8,305 nt of DNA from Acidobacteriota bacterium (GTDB taxonomy: Bacteria > Acidobacteriota > Vicinamibacteria > Vicinamibacterales > SCN-69-37), in the NCBI GenBank assembly GCA_021824055.1, contig JAKALV010000137.1, forward strand, positions 1-8,305, written 5' to 3'. Both the position numbers and the translations under genes were made by a program. The notes under the pieces were generated by a model. It saw nothing but the letters and a program-made list of their open reading frames with translations, ran no database searches and had not been told where the DNA came from. Below are positions 8,149 through 8,305 of the stretch, one piece after another; position 1 is the first letter of the stretch, and each line of letters opens with the position of its first letter.

Positions 8149-8305
8149 CTTCATCCGTGTTGTGGCCCTCGCCTTTGCGTAGATCGCACGCAACTCGAGC
8201 GCTTCGTTCCTGAGCTCCGGGAGCTCCGGAGCCACCTGCGACAGCTCCACGAGCATGCCGAGCCATTCCGCGGCTTCATCGATCTCTTCGTTGACGATCT
8301 GCAGC
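8107..8305 (-). CDS. C-terminal end of a probable four-helix-bundle protein (runs off the right edge)
   Basis: Sixty-five codons and a TGA stop are visible in a frame open to the window edge. The sequence includes NEEIDEAAEWLGMLVELSQV and then NEALELRAIYAKARATTR. This resembles the last two helices of the small four-helix-bundle (23S rRNA intervening-sequence protein-like, TIGR02436) family, in which an EA/ADE-xx-WL-xx-L helix is followed by an EA-EL-xAI-xAS-xTxR helix. The match is from memory and partial. The final residues (MKLEKGQRGKAAKGQ) are unlike the family. They are encoded by the right arm of repeat A3, so the natural C terminus probably ended near ARATTR. A 9-bp direct repeat (GAGCTCCGG twice) encodes the PELPEL turn between the helices. 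Cellular function is unknown. Confidence 0.6.
   Translation of the reverse strand, partial: LQIVNEEIDEAAEWLGMLVELSQVAPELPELRNEALELRAIYAKARATTRMKLEKGQRGKAAKGQ

Overview
The window looks like chromosomal sequence from a GC-rich member of the Acidobacteriota, most likely a Vicinamibacteria-type soil or subsurface lineage. The strongest pointers are an ADOP-type duplicated orphan ABC permease, a large secreted DUF5117/DUF4953 zinc metalloprotease, high GC at third codon positions, and single genes separated by short repeat-filled gaps. The organism call is inference from gene families.

Layout: (1) 1-437, minus strand: N-terminal half of glucose-1-phosphate thymidylyltransferase (rfbA), cut by the window edge. 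(2) 484-1149, plus: HAD-family phosphatase of the beta-phosphoglucomutase type, divergent from rfbA across 46 bp. (3) 1150-1303: a gap between converging genes holding two short dyads. (4) 1304-2050, minus: probable secreted lipoprotein with DxDxDG-like loops, whose signal peptide is encoded by an octamer repeat tract. (5) 2131-2559, plus: ABA4-like (DUF4281) membrane protein. (6) 2698-5262, plus: secreted zinc metalloprotease. (7) 5440-8004, plus: ADOP permease. (8) 8107-8305, minus: C-terminal end of a probable four-helix-bundle protein, cut by the window edge. No tRNA, rRNA, CRISPR array, transposase or recognisable defence system was found.

The genes do not form an obvious pathway. RfbA feeds dTDP-rhamnose and cell-surface polysaccharide synthesis. 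The lipoprotein, metalloprotease and orphan permease are envelope or export proteins. The HAD phosphatase and the ABA4-like protein are metabolic or of unknown role.

The most unusual content lies between the genes. Four elements built from 8-bp units occur in 6.2 kb. Family A (unit about GGGGCAAA, core TGAAGATCAAGAGCTCA) occurs at 1938-2024 (one-armed), 5263-5389 and 8008-8148 (both inverted). Family B (unit about CGGAGACA) occurs at 2577-2673. Two family A copies bracket the permease gene. One supplies the stop codon and C-terminal tail of the neighbouring gene, and another encodes the hydrophobic core of a signal peptide. Several starts have a TANAAT-like hexamer 7-8 nt before the ATG and no Shine-Dalgarno sequence at normal spacing, which suggests near-leaderless transcripts.
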